Shown here: in pieces, positions 40,727 to 52,413 of the stretch
Numbering within the stretch: the stretch's first letter is position 1
How the letters are laid out: each line of letters starts with the position of its first letter
DNA from: Cutaneotrichosporon cavernicola
Taxonomy: Eukaryota > Basidiomycota > Tremellomycetes > Trichosporonales > Trichosporonaceae
Direction: 5' to 3'
Assembly: GCF_030864355.1 (NCBI RefSeq)
Contig: NC_083394.1
Location: 62,001 to 126,000, forward strand
DNA: 64,000 nt
Notes under the pieces: generated by a model
Seen by the model: the letters and a program-made list of their open reading frames with translations, nothing else
Told to the model about the DNA's origin: nothing
Databases searched by the model: none
Program-made: the position numbers and the translations under genes

Positions 40727-42980
40727 ATGCCGAGTGCCCAGCACCAATGGTCGCCAGCTCCTAATCCTCGGAATGGGCGTCCAACCGACCTCCTCTATGC
40801 CCTCCCTCGCCTGACCTTTCGTTTCAACGATGCACAGCACAATCGGCCCCCTCCCCCATTCCAGACGTCACAGCAGACCCGCAAGGCGGCAGACTTCATC
40901 CTCCGCCAAGGTGACGTTCACCTCAAGGTCGACCACATGATCCTTCCCGCGATCAACAGGGCACTGGAGGTTAACACACCGCGGTCTTTCCCCCGTCCCG
41001 CGCAGCTTGACGTCCCTTTCCTTCGCCGGTGGGACGATTCAATCGCGAGCCTCACGTCTGACCTCCGTTCTGGTGAAGGATCAGATCACGCCACAACCAA
41101 AGCGGTGGTGGCAGAGGTTGTGACCCTCGCCAATCGCTTCCTCGGCACTCGTTGGGTACCCAAGGCCAAACGAACGCAGTGGGCCGCCATGCGCGATTGG
41201 CCCGACCTCCATCTCCTCCCAAAAGCAAGAGGGTTACTTATCTGGACGAACTCTGGCGCTGATACAGGCTGGGTTCGCCTCCTGGCCACTCTAGGTAACA
41301 GCTCGATCACAATCCAGCGCCGCGCCGGAAGCATCCACACCAAACCGTACGCGCATAGCCAGGAACTATGTGATGTGATTGCCGAGGTGAGCTTCGATGT
41401 TCTCCTTAAGCTGACCTCAGCTCCTCTTCACGATGCACTCCCACCGCCTCACATACCTCGTCGTCACCAGCGGTCCAGCCACTGCTATCTTTGAGCTCGA
41501 CAACGCTGGGCTAAGTGTCTCGCCGCTGCTCACCAACACGCTTCGCGGCCTGAACCTCCTCACCGTCCTTACAGGACTGGCGCTGATGATCCCAGACCCC
41601 CCACCCTCGCACTTCGTCGACCTCCGCCCAATCGACATGAACACCCAGCTGGCAATCCGCAGCCCACCTCTTCCAGTCAACACCAGGGCGGTCAACGCAC
41701 CCGTTCCCCCTCTTCCGCCTCTTCCAATTCTTCCCATGGCACCACCTCCTCCTCCTCTTGAGCCGGTTACGTCTCCACCCAAGACTCCCAACCGCGTGTA
41801 CCGTACACCCATCCCCTCAGCCCCAAATAGCAGGAGCATGTACCGGTACTACGAGGGCACATGGGCAGAATCCAATAACCCTAGTCCCTCGACGCCGACG
41901 TTCGACATCAGCCAACTGGCTCTCATCAGCGGCGGGGTTCGAAAGCGTCGTCGCCAGGCGGGTCCCAGTACCTCGGCACCCGACCTGACTTTCCTTCCCG
42001 ACTTTGAAAACGCTTCAGCAAGCACCAGCCGGGGACACCGACCCACCGCGTCGTACTCGTCGGTCCCGCCGGAGCATACATCAGCTGCCGTCAGCCCAGG
42101 ACACGACCAGCTTGCGCACGCTGTTCCAGCCTCTGAGATCGCCAGTACCTCTCGTACCTCTCGCATACCCCACGGTACTCCCCGTCATGCGCCTGGATCC
42201 CGTTCCTCCAGCCGAATGAGCATGCCCCAGTCGTACAGTGCCTTTCCTGGCGGCGAGGCGTACAATTATCTCCCATCTTCGCCGAATATAGCTGCCATTG
42301 AGGGCCCGGACGAACCTATACTGATGTTGTCATCCTCCAGCCCTCAACCCATCCCCAACAATGCCAGCGACATGGCCGGTCCCTCCCGCACTGGTAACGC
42401 TTCCACGAGCACGCGCCCCGGCCCGTCCCAGATAGCTCCTGTTACGCATTACACTCTCAAGCGCATGCGTGAGATCACTCCACCCCAGCCGAAATGGATC
42501 ATCCCCTCCGTGAGCTCAGTATTGACACCCAGCTAACAACAGTACGGGTCTCTCACCCTCAGCGTCGACCCGGGGCTGCGACCCGATGACCGTACCCCGC
42601 TGCTCCACCACGCCACGTCTTCCTCGTATACCCCAGTCACATCCACCGCCAAATGCTCCACCTCCCATCTGCACCTCACGATAACCTGGATGAACCAGCA
42701 GACTTACCGTTGGCGCGAGTTCGTCGCCGAGCTCCCAGCTGGCAATCCCGGACCCAACCGTCCCCTCCCCGTGTCCGTCCAGCTGTTCTCCCCAGACTAC
42801 CCGCCAGCTGGACGCGAGAACATGGCCGAGTGGCTGCTTGAGGAGGCGATTGAGGACGGCGAGAATGCCGAAGGCCGCTACCCCGAGACTTTTGTCGGTT
42901 TCTTCAAGAGCACGGGAGAGGTGCGCGTGTACGCGCTCATCGTTATTGATATGGCTCGCCTGGCTTTCGAGGATATGTGA
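40727..42980 (+). CDS. Hypothetical 728-aa protein with disordered centre, three exons
   Basis: Exons 40727-41386, 41421-42509 and 42543-42980 join in phase 0 across 34- and 33-nt introns. The N-terminal ~330 residues look folded (RKAADFILRQGDVHLKVDHM, RGLLIWTNSGADTGWVRLLA, HRLTYLVVTSGPATAIFELD). A long Pro/Ser/Thr-rich disordered part follows, with a small basic patch (GGVRKRRRQAG). A folded C-terminal domain of about 150 residues starts at YGSLTLSVDPGLRPDD and ends EVRVYALIVIDMARLAFEDM. The central composition resembles transcription-associated scaffolds, but I recognise no domain. It converges on the zinc/coiled-coil gene at 43131, which has a similar style; a link between the two is only a guess. 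Confidence 0.65.
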
Positions 42981-43130
42981 GTAGTCTAATATTGAGAATA
43001 TGGGTCAAGTGGTGACGCTGTTACGTTGTGTAGAAACGGCTCTATGCATATGTTTGTGCTGCAACTGGATTGAGTCAAGGGTGAAATGACGTAAACAAGG
43101 TGGCCAAAGTGGGCGGATCTTGATGACCGT

Positions 43131-44463
43131 CTACTCGACGATAAAGCTAAAGCCGTGCACAACGCGGCGGTAAGCCTCGCGGCGCTCCTCCACCTGGGCC
43201 TCGACGACGGTGACGTTCTCCTGGCTCGTGATGACAACAGCCGCGGCCTCCTCGCGCGCAAGCTTCTTGATCGCGCCGTCAGCGCGGAGCGTCACGAGGG
43301 CAACGTCGCAAGCGGCCGTGCGAGCGATGGCATCCTGCCGCTCCGCCTCAATGCGCTCAACTTCGGCCTCGTTGCGATCCGAAGCCTCGATCGCCACTCT
43401 CGAGATGTACTGCGCGTTCGCGAGATGGGCCACAGAGGCCTCGAGAACGGCCTCGGCAGAACGCATCTCGGCGCGAGCGGTGTTGACAGCTTCAGTGTAC
43501 TCCTCCGAGTTGTATCCGCGCGAGACGGTGCTCAGGTTTGGACCGAGGGCGAGCGATGAAACGCGGCGGCGCTTGGCAATGTGGATACTCGTGGCGAACG
43601 AGGCCAGAGCTGTGGGTGGAGCCGGTGGCGGACTGAGGTCGGTATTCGTCACGTGCTTGGTCTCGTGCTTGGACATGAACGTGGTGACGAGGCCATCACC
43701 GACACTCAGAGCAGGCGCAAGGCTTCGGTTAGTAAGCGACGCGGACAAAGGACTCACGCAGTGGCCAGGACGACGTCACCATTGAACTGCAGCGCCGTGC
43801 TGGTGCTGGGTGGCGACGAGTTCACAAGCGCCGAGACGGCACCCTCGCTCGAGCCCGTGTGGCTTGGCGACGAGTTGCGCGGCGTAGGCAGCTGAATAGG
43901 TGGCGAGCCAGCACGTGACGTCTGGCTCGGCGACTTGGAGCGGATGCCTGGAGTCGCGCCGCAGGAGCGGACAAGCTTCCGCGGACGGCGGAGGCTGCCA
44001 CCGAGCTTCTCACCGTCGTGAGTGTGGGCCGAGGCAGACGTGGAGGTGTGACCTGAAGCAGACGTCGTGGTGGTAGTGGTGCGCACGGACACGTGTCCGC
44101 CGACCTGCTTCATGGTCGTTCCCATGTCCTCTGGCTGCTCGAGGTAAAGTCCACCAGTGGACGTCTCGCTCATGACCAGGCCCTCGAGACTGCACCCGCA
44201 CCCATCGCAACGAAGGCAAGCGTGCGTGCGGAAGCGCTTATGCCCAATATGAGCAAGGGCCGGAACAAGGCAACGCGACTTGGTCGAAAGGCAGGACTTG
44301 CACGCGTACACGCCCGAGCTGGGATTAGTTCCGCCAATGGACCAAAGAGAGTAACGCACCCGTAAGCGTCGGTGCCAGGCTCGGGGAGCATGCCATGCTT
44401 ATGCATGAACGACTCGGCCTGCATGCAGTCCTCAAGCGTCTGGTGGGGGTCGTCCATTGTCAT
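43131..44463 (-). CDS. Cys-rich, coiled-coil hypothetical protein (418 aa), three exons
   Basis: Exons 44463-44360, 44318-43758 and 43722-43131 join in frame; introns are 41 and 35 nt. The N-terminal segment has a Cys/His-rich module, YACKSCLSTKSRC, then HIGHKRF and HACLRCDGCGC, a likely zinc site that matches no family I know. The middle is Ser/Thr-rich with SP motifs (IRSKSPSQTSRAGSPP) and probably disordered. The C-terminal ~130 residues form a long Ala/Glu-rich coiled coil with few Pro (AEMRSAEAVLEASVAHLANA through EVERIEAERQDAIARTA), ending FSFIVE. ATG 44463 was chosen because the preceding 200 bases are leader-like. A structural or regulatory role is likely; the function is unknown. Confidence 0.65.
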
Positions 44464-45616
44464 GTTGATGCTGCGGGTGTCTGAGTAGGTGGAGAGGTCA
44501 AGTGAAGAACAATGGAGAGGATGGATGAGCGAGAAGAGAATGGGAAGGGGGTAAGATGATAAGGAAGTGGGAAAGGTGGCGTTGGAAGGCCGGAGGGACG
44601 AGGGTGTAGAGCAGTGTGTACTGCCCCGCACATAGTCACCGCCGACTCTTTGCGCCTCACGCCTCATCCAGGCTCATAATCGGGAGAAGCCCTCGGGTGT
44701 GGGTGCATGCCTTTGACGCTGCCTGTTCCAGCCTGGCCAGCCTCACCCACCAGGATGAGCACCCAGTCATGTTTGAGGATCTGGCACATCAGTGGTCAGC
44801 GGTGAGCGACGTGAGCAAAGTTAGAGAGGGCGGCCCATGCCAACGCCGCGGCACGACGCTCGTGCCCCAATGTGCCCTTCCTTGCCGACCAGTCTATCCC
44901 ACTAACACGCACGCGTGCCCAGGTGACGAACATGGCGATGTTCGACGCCCAGGGACGGTAGAAGCATCAACGCGATCCGATCCCTCCCGCGTTATCGGCC
45001 TTGAACGCTGGTCAGTATAAGACGGACTGTGCGTCGGTGTGGAAGCAAGCTCATGTGAGTGCGAGCGACGAACGACGAACGGCGAACAACGTACCCAAAG
45101 CCAGTTGACCATTCGGTGACTGGCCGGGTAGGGTGGCTTTGTGAGAGGCTTGAGGCTTGACAATGACGCGTAAAGGGCGCCAAGAACAAACAACGTTGTT
45201 TGGAGATGACAGATCCGAGGAATTGCGAATTATCACACTCCCACAACGACTCCATCTTCTTCTTCCGCAACCTACCTCGTCGCTACCGCCTTTGGGGTTG
45301 CGTGAATGCGTTCAAACCTCGACAGATCAGCATGCAAAGATTGAAGGAGAAGCAGATGAGATGTGGCAAGTGATGAAAGTGAAAGGTTGACTCCGGCTTT
45401 CGGTGATATCCGATGAATGTGGTTAGTTTGATTGTGATTGGTTGATCGGCTGATTCGATCCGACATGCCATCCTGGAGGCGCTAACCTCCTCCTTCCCTC
45501 GCCTTCCTCCCCTTCCAACCCTTCCAACATCTCCTCTCCACTTTTAATACTTTCAACATCTCTGTTTACGTCTTCTACTCCTTCAACTACCACTGCCACT
45601 ACCAATCCCAATCACC
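44464..45616. other. Divergent promoter region
   Basis: Separates the coiled-coil gene (-) and the Zn2Cys6 factor (+). A TATAAG is at 45016-45021 on the + strand, 600 bases from the + gene, so either a long leader or an unrelated transcript. Nothing coding is supported. Confidence 0.45.
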
Positions 45617-47584
45617 ATGCCCCCAGATGAGAAACCAGTACGGTTACCAGGCAAAGCCCGTGCCTGCGACCAGTGCCACCGCCGACGAGCAAAGGTCCGT
45701 CGCCCGACTCTTTGGCTGTATGGAGCTGATGGCAGTAGTGCGATGGACAACAACCATGTACACGGTGCGGAGATAGGGCATGTACATATAACCGGCCGCT
45801 GATGCGCAAAGGGCCTGAGCCGTGAGTCTCATTGAACCGGGCGTACTCGGAGAGCACAGAACATCGAGCTAGCGCACCAGGTCGTTGGAACGCAGCCGGA
45901 CGTCCACCGGACATGACTGACAGTAGTGGAAAGCGAAAACGCGACCGCGAGGCGTCAGAGGTGGTTCGAGTTTGCTCGACGTCGCCGTCTGTGCCCAGCT
46001 CCATCCCATCCGTCTCCTCCACAACACCAGTATCCGCGCCGCTGGCTTGGTCAGCCTTATCGCTTCCGCCGAACCAAACTGGCCTGGACAGCGGCACTGT
46101 GTTTTCATCTAGCGCCGACGACGCGCTCACACAGCTCTTTGGCGACAACAGCGGCTTCGGCTTTGGCTTCGACATTGGTACCTGGTTCTTACCCCCGCTG
46201 AGTCTGGCAGCCCACGGGATCCCAGACATTGTGCCACCATCGAACACGAGTAACAAGCTCCTGGATGCAACAACGCTCTCGGCAGTCCTCGACCTCGTGC
46301 CCACGTTTTACTCGCGCAACGTGTACATTGTTACACTGCTGCCGTACGCATACGTTGATGCGCGAACGCAGCGAGGCGACCATGACACTGCGCCAGACTT
46401 TGCCGCGCTTCTTGTTGCCATGGCTGCCAACGTGCTGCTTCACGCCGTCGAGGCACGCGAGGCCTTTGAAAGCACGCGAGTGTTCCGCGCACGGGAGCTG
46501 CTGGACCTCGCGTGCCGCCTCAAAGGGACGGCAGGTTCCGGTGCCGGTGTTGGCATCGACGCCGTGCTCAGCAGCTTCCTTCTCTTCCTGTGTTTCTTCG
46601 GACTCGGCGACTATGACGCAGGCTGGTTCCGCCTCCGCGAGTCACTTACACGTAAGTTGACTGTTGAAGATTGCCGGATCCAAACTGATATCAGTCGCCG
46701 AGTGCATGGTCACTCAGCAGGAGCGCTTGATCGGCACACCTGACGAGATTGATGCCGAGGAGCGCATGCGCCGTACCCGCCTGATAGGGCTACTGACAGT
46801 CTGCGAGCGGTACGTGTTGTTTCAGGTCAAAGCTCACTGCAGTGCGTACTCGCTCAAGCGGCATCGACCTTCTACAGAATGGCGAGACGCGGCGCTCAAG
46901 AGGGGAGCAGCGGACCCACAGGCACCCCACGAGCGAGCTGTGCGCGGCCTCTCACTCCTCCTCCGCGTCTTCTCGCTCATCGACACGCGCGTCATCAACT
47001 GCTGGAATGCCGGGCCAGGGCATGAGCCGGGTACGTGTGGTCTCACCCGCGAGGCCGTTGTGCAGCTCCAGCACGACCTGGACGACGTATTTGGACCAAA
47101 TGGCGAGGACGTAACGGCAAACCCCACAGACCCAAGCCGCGCCCTCACCGAGGGCCAGCGAGCCGACCTGCTCATGAACCAGAAGTGGCTTAAGAACCGC
47201 GTCTTTGAGCTCAGTGTCGCCCATGGCTTTGTCCGAAGCCGAGAGGAACAGGAGGCCCAAGGCGAGGAAGTGGCTTGGGAGCTCTCCCCACTGTATGCCA
47301 TTGCGCTGGGGAACACGACGCTCGCCATGTACCGGGGCCTCTCGCCTCGCGGAGCAGAGTACAACGGCCTCATGTGGTGCGAGAAGCTGTGGCACATTGG
47401 CCGTACGATTGTCGAGATGGCAGTGCTCGAGCCGTCCATCCTCGACGCGCCTGTGTCTGGCCCTGATATGACTATGACTGGGCGAGAGACGCTCGCGCAG
47501 CTCCTAGCTCAGATCACACTCTTCCGCGCTGGCCAAAACCCATACATTCAGCGGCTGGCCGATGACATTGCTAGAGTCATGTAG
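45617..47584 (+). CDS. Zn2Cys6 fungal transcription factor (609 aa), four exons
   Basis: Exons 45617-45694, 45739-45821, 45873-46651 and 46695-47584 join in frame. The first intron splits the DNA-binding domain: ACDQCHRRRAK from exon 1 joins CDGQQPCTRCGDRACTYN from exon 2, giving Cys at 17, 20, 27, 33, 36 and 41, a binuclear zinc cluster with a shortened last loop. The basic linker (GKRKRDRE) follows. Exons 3-4 carry a helical region of the fungal-specific factor type (NKLLDATTLSAVLDLVPTFY, VLSSFLLFLCFFGLGDYDAGW, RRTRLIGLLTVCERYVLFQV). The family regulates nutrient, carbohydrate or drug-response genes by binding CGG half sites as dimers. The exon-2/3 acceptor has an alternative 43 bases downstream in the same frame, so residues just after the zinc cluster are uncertain. 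The target genes cannot be told; sugar-utilisation regulators share this layout. Confidence 0.82.
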
Positions 47585-50351
47585 ACAGGACATGCATCTT
47601 GTTCATGACCTGGGGCGTGGCCACAAAGGTATACGTGCGTCCATCGATGCCCGGTGGGGTCCCAAAATTCTCGCCAGCGGTAGTACTGGTACTGAAGCAT
47701 GAGTGCCGTACTGCCACTGGCCCCTGCGCAGTCTACTAGCTGACTCGATATGTTTGAAATTATGTTCTCCTTGGAGCTCGTGGGCTGTGATCTCCTTTAC
47801 CCAGCCTGGTGTGTGACCGGCTATCTAGATTCAACTGTTGGGCTCTCTGGATCTGGATCTATCTCTGTACGCTACAGCCATATCCAGCATCTCATCCTGA
47901 ACATCCGCAACCGAGATTGAACGGCGATACGTCATCACAGTTGCTGACATGACTGCGCATTGCTCCAACGCCAGACGGACACAGTGGCAAGATCCAGCTC
48001 CGGCTGTAAATGACCCCAAACTCTACACCATCAGATTTTGCCACTGCATTGCATCCGGGGATTGGGATTGGCATTGGGATTGGGAGAGGCACCTCGGACA
48101 CGGCGAAATTCTCGAACCGTCTAACCCGCTGAAACTCCTCAACGCGTCATCCACCCAGGGCGCGATAAGGTTAAGTGTGATTGTGCGCTTGTTTCACGTC
48201 ACGTCGACTGTGCAGGATACCCATTTGTAATCCGAGTCCACTTTCCAATGGAGCGGCAAATGGGCCGAGTGGATTACAGTTGACAGAGGTCTGCGTCCCA
48301 ATCGAATATGAGTGGATTATTCAAATGCTCCTCGATCCTCGAACGAGTCGGAATCGTGCCTGCCTCTCATCTCAAAGTGAATGCGACAAGTGTCAAGCTT
48401 GCCTTACTCGTCCGGTGCCTTGGCGTACCTCGCTCAACATGATTCCAGTGACATCCATGCCCTACCTCCAAAATGGTGTCCACCAGTCACGTTCAGGTCA
48501 ATGTCATTAGCACTAGGGAACTGCGTTACGCGCACAACACATGAAAATGAGGTTGTCGTGGTGGTACAGGGACTTTGTGAGATGACCAATTGGCCAAACG
48601 AGTACATCTGGAGCAGACTTGGAGCAGACTTGGAGCAGGCTTGGCCCAGCACTTGTGCCGTTGGACTGGCAACTGGCAACTGTGACGTGTATAGTGCGGA
48701 CACGATACGCAACGTATATCCCAAACAAACTTTTCTGGTAGATCCTTCGAAGGCACAGAAGCAGCTTTAGTAAACTCTGTCTAGTGTACTTTTGACCCAT
48801 TTTCCAGTTTAAGAAACTTGTAAACCTAACGCTCCACCCAGAAGAGCAATCAAGCTCCAGAGATGCGATCTGGTTCCAAGATCGGTCCGATGCCGAACTC
48901 GCCGCTCTCTGGCACGGCAAAGCACGGCAACCCATCCCCCCTCCCCACCCTGACCCCCGTGACATGGTCTGATCGTACAACTTGAAGCATATCTCACAGG
49001 GAATCACTGTAATCACTGTATCCTGCAGGACACAAGCGCGTCGTACATTGTACATCGTCATACCGGTCATCTCCGTCTATCTAGACAAACCCAGAAAATG
49101 ATCAGAGCAGCCAACCACCAACGAACATTTTGGAACGTGAGTGTGATACCCTCACACAGCCCGCGCTCGTTGTCGTGGTCAGAGCCTGCCACAGATCTTG
49201 AGACGCCAATGGCGCAGTTGCAGTGGCAGTAAAGGCGGGGTGGCAGTGGGGTATTTTGGTCCTTTGTACCAGCGGCTTGTTACGGCATGAAGACTATTAC
49301 GGTATCTAGTCTGGTGGATCGGACATGCCCGTCTGACGTGCCGGTTCGGCGTCGCTGGACTGGTAGATTTCCGTGGCTGACCTCATGCACTTCTCTGGAA
49401 CTGTACGGGTACTCACTCCAGAAAATTTGGACGGCTTACAAGGTACCCGGAGTCCAGTTAGGATAGTACTGCTGACGTCGTGCGGCTTTGGTGCGCCGTT
49501 ATCTGCCTCGTTCAAGAACTTTGTATTCTCTCCAAACGGCGTCTGGCAAGTTTGATCGGTGAGTCAGCGCAACACCAGAATACAGCATACTGGAAAGTAG
49601 CTTGAGCCTAACTGCTCTCAAGCTTAGAGACAAGCTTGAGAGCAGAGGCAAGTGATTGGGAAGTTGAAACAAGCTCCGTTCCTCAACTTGTTTCTCAATC
49701 CTGGGTCCCCTACAAACCTTTCCCTGAACGAGGAGTCCCCTTTCAGGAAGATCAAGAGGCGCTTTCAGGTTTCAACAAGGTTTCTTACGACTACTTGATC
49801 ATAATTATCCCAACTTTTTTCAACACCTCGTAAATCTCTTACTACTTTCACCACCTCGCAAATCTCTTACTGCTGCTGGAACAACTATCAAATCTGCCCG
49901 ATAGCGGGTGCGAGCCCAATCTCAAATCCCCGGTGCCTTGGAAAACTGTATCTTACGCCACCGCCACTGTATGATGCAACGCGCTAGCAATCGCTTATAC
50001 TACTCGCAAGGTTAGGTTCGCGCGCAGAGAAGAATTCGAACAGCACATGCTCACCACTCTGGACGTATTTGGACCCAGAACCGCCTTTGGAGGATTATTC
50101 CGGACGCCACTAGCCCTCGTCATTACCGATGGTGCCGTGGCGTCGCAAGCAGGGTCATGTCATGCGGACACTTGCGTTGAGTTTTACACCACTCTTGTCA
50201 TCTATGGCCGGCGCAACTAGATCGTCTCCGGTCGGAAGTGCAAGATAGTCGATATCCGAGTGCTCGACGCTGTTCCGATGCGTGAACACTTTTCTGTGCA
50301 AAGTGAGAAAATCAAAGTCCATCAGTGATGTGTCTCCATCTCTTTTGTCTA
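47585..50351. other. Long intergenic region upstream of the LPMO gene
   Basis: About 2.8 kb. No gene is supported. It has a GGGATT-type repeat (about 48057-48087), three copies of TTGGAGCAGAC (about 48608-48645), a strong 14-bp hairpin at 49614-49647 and two copies of CACCTCGYAAATCTCTTACT at about 49824-49873. Confidence 0.5.
49614..49647. repeat. Perfect 14-bp inverted repeat with 6-nt loop
   Basis: CTGCTCTCAAGCTT (49614-49627) and AAGCTTGAGAGCAG (49634-49647) are exact reverse complements around AGAGAC. It lies about 0.85 kb upstream of the LPMO gene and is not next to a gene end that needs a terminator. Confidence 0.8.
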
Positions 50352-50357
50352 TATAAA
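50352..50357 (+). promoter_or_regulatory. TATA box of the AA14-type LPMO gene
   Basis: TATAAA, 145 nt upstream of ATG 50497; the leader between is an almost pure C/T tract (about 50400-50490). Confidence 0.7.
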
Positions 50358-50496
50358 CGGGCAGCCTGGCGACTTGGAAAGACATCAGCAACCAGCTCTT
50401 CTTCTCACTCCTCTTCTCTCTACTCTCTACTCTCTACCTCTACCTCTGCCTCTACCTCTGCCTCTACCTCTCTCTACTTCTTTCTCAATCTTCAAA

Positions 50497-51429
50497 ATGG
50501 TCGCCTTCACCACCCTCGCTGCCGCTACCGTCCTTGCGATGGCTGCCGACGCCCACATCTCGGGTTGGCACCCGTCCATGTTCGGTTTCGACTACCCCAA
50601 CCAGTCCAACTACCCCTACAAGACTGCGGGCCCGGCGCCCAACTACAACAACAACCGCCCCGTTACGCCCATCCGCCTGTCGGCCAAGCCTTCCGAGAAC
50701 TTCTGGGTCAGTAACGGTCTGCGCGACTACCCTCCCGCGCCCGGTCAGTTCCTCGACCTCCCGACTGGTGGCGCCACTCGCTTCGAAGTCTCGTGCAACC
50801 GCGCCTACACTTCGTTCCGCCACCCTGGCATGACCAACCCTCTTCCCCCCTACGCCTGTACCGACGAGTATCCTCTTCACACCGTCAACTGGTTCAACAA
50901 GCAGCCCGACATTAGCAAGCTCGGCGGTGCGGCTCTTGCCATTGCCTACACCTCGGACGCCAAGAACGTCAAGGGGTCCGACTTCACCGTTGTCTCGGTT
51001 CAATACCGCGCGGTCTGGGAGCGTGTCATCACCTTCAACATTCCTTCGGGCATGCCAGAGTGCCCGCCCGAGGGATGCCTGTGCACCTGGAACTGGCTGC
51101 ACACCGCCCTCAACACGCGTAACCCCCCGGCCCCTGCTGGCCAGCCCCAGGGTGAGGGCTACGGTTTCGAGATCTTCAACACCCTCTTCCGCTGCAAGGT
51201 CTCGGGTGGCGTTAACAACAACAACAAGGTCGGTGCTGGCCAGAACCCCGTCGAGTGCTCCAAGGACTCGTCCCAGTGTGTCAAGGGCCCCAAGAAGCCC
51301 ATCATCACCTGGATGGCCAGCGGCAACACCGTCAACATGAACAACGATGAACGCTACGGCTACCCCGTCTACAACAAGGGTTACGGCTTTGCCAACGGTG
51401 CTCAGCAGGACGCCGTCGTTCCCAAGTAA
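50497..51429 (+). CDS. Secreted copper oxygenase of AA14 type (LPMO-like, 310 aa)
   Basis: A single-exon gene. The signal peptide MVAFTTLAAATVLAMAADA is followed directly by His20, which would become the N-terminal His of the copper 'histidine brace'. HISGWHPSMFGF matches the start of AA14 lytic polysaccharide monooxygenases (H-[AI]-x-x-W-H-x-S-M-[WFY]-G). MPECPPEGCLCTWNWLH is also a block I associate with this family, including paired Cys and a His that could complete the copper site. AA14 enzymes are reported to oxidise xylan-covered cellulose in wood-decay fungi; other members act in copper handling. Many Cys suggest several disulfides. There is no carbohydrate-binding module. The TATA box and C/T-rich leader suggest strong expression. 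Confidence 0.82.
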   Translation: MVAFTTLAAATVLAMAADAHISGWHPSMFGFDYPNQSNYPYKTAGPAPNYNNNRPVTPIRLSAKPSENFWVSNGLRDYPPAPGQFLDLPTGGATRFEVSCNRAYTSFRHPGMTNPLPPYACTDEYPLHTVNWFNKQPDISKLGGAALAIAYTSDAKNVKGSDFTVVSVQYRAVWERVITFNIPSGMPECPPEGCLCTWNWLHTALNTRNPPAPAGQPQGEGYGFEIFNTLFRCKVSGGVNNNNKVGAGQNPVECSKDSSQCVKGPKKPIITWMASGNTVNMNNDERYGYPVYNKGYGFANGAQQDAVVPK

Positions 51430-52413
51430 TCATCTCCACAGACTTGTGAATTTTGCCCCCATCGCCTCTTTCCACAAACTTGTACATTTTACCCCCATCG
51501 CCTCTGTGAGGCACCCAACGCCCCAAACGCCCCACACGCCACAAACGCACCACACGCCACACCGGCAACGTCTTGTTCCCCAGGCTGGTCCTACTCCCCT
51601 CCCGAGGCGGGTCCTCACCACGAGCTGGTCCTCGTAACAGTCCTCACCACGAGCTGGTCCTCGTAACAATCCTCGCCACGAGCTGGTCCTCGTAACAGTC
51701 CTCACCACGAGCTGGTCCTCGTAACAGTCCTCGCCACGAGCTGGTCCTCGTAACAGTCCTCACAACGAGCTGGTCCTCGAAACGAATACAAATAGATTGC
51801 GCTCGATAGATTCTTATGACAAAACTTGCATTTTTCCCTTGGCTGTTCAAAAGGACGGCCCTGTATCACTAATGTTGTGTTCCCTATCAATTCAAATCAA
51901 TTCAATTGTCGCGGCTGCATGAAACAACAAAGTCATGCATAGAACCCCAACACGCCACTCGGCGCCATTCACATCCTATGGTCAGGGGTCTGAAAATCTC
52001 CGCATCCTCGGGGCCCGCAGTATCTGCTAAATTAATTTAGATCGACTTGAGGTGTGCTCACCACCAAGATTGATGAATAAGAAACCCTTGATCCCCCTTC
52101 GCCAATCTCCTGGGTGAGCTTTGTCTATGTTTCTACGATTACCGGCCCGAGCGGCCCAGAGTTGAATCTGGCACAATCATGTGGTGAGATGTGCGCACGT
52201 CGGGCATATCCGTCTCGGAAGTGGCCAAGGTGTTGCCTGGTGCAGGGACAAAGAGTCTTCACCCCGAGGAATGCTGGAATGGTTACCCCGCAGGAATTTT
52301 GAGGACCGCTGGCCGACGCTGCCGAGTTTCAAGGAGCCTGACTGGAACAGGGTCGGGAGCTTTGCGCCACTACGGGTTGTGCATCGATACTACTGTTCAC
52401 AACGCCCCCCTAC
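51430..52413. other. Intergenic, with 29-bp minisatellite
   Basis: The 3' region shared by the LPMO gene and the convergent MFS gene. The minisatellite at 51612-51785 is the only structure. Minus-strand open frames here are products of the repeat. Confidence 0.55.
51612..51785. repeat. Six-copy 29-bp minisatellite
   Basis: Units start at 51612, 51641, 51670, 51699, 51728 and 51757 and read TCCTCRCCACGAGCTGGTCC followed by TCGTAACAR. They differ by one to three bases, with an ACC/GCC alternation that suggests duplication in pairs. Confidence 0.9.

Noticed and set aside
48057..48087. GGGATT-type repeats that might suggest an internal telomere tract
   Set aside because: Only about four units, interrupted, and the unit does not match a fungal TTAGGG-type telomere.
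48513..49070. A 185-codon minus-strand frame
   Set aside because: No domain, mixed composition, no splice or promoter support; likely chance.
50025..50060. GAATTCGAAC resembling a minus-strand tRNA T loop
   Set aside because: The flanking five bases do not pair and there is no acceptor stem.
51430..51850. Minus-strand frames with RTVTRTSSW-like repeats
   Set aside because: They are translations of the 29-bp minisatellite, with no start context or conserved protein.
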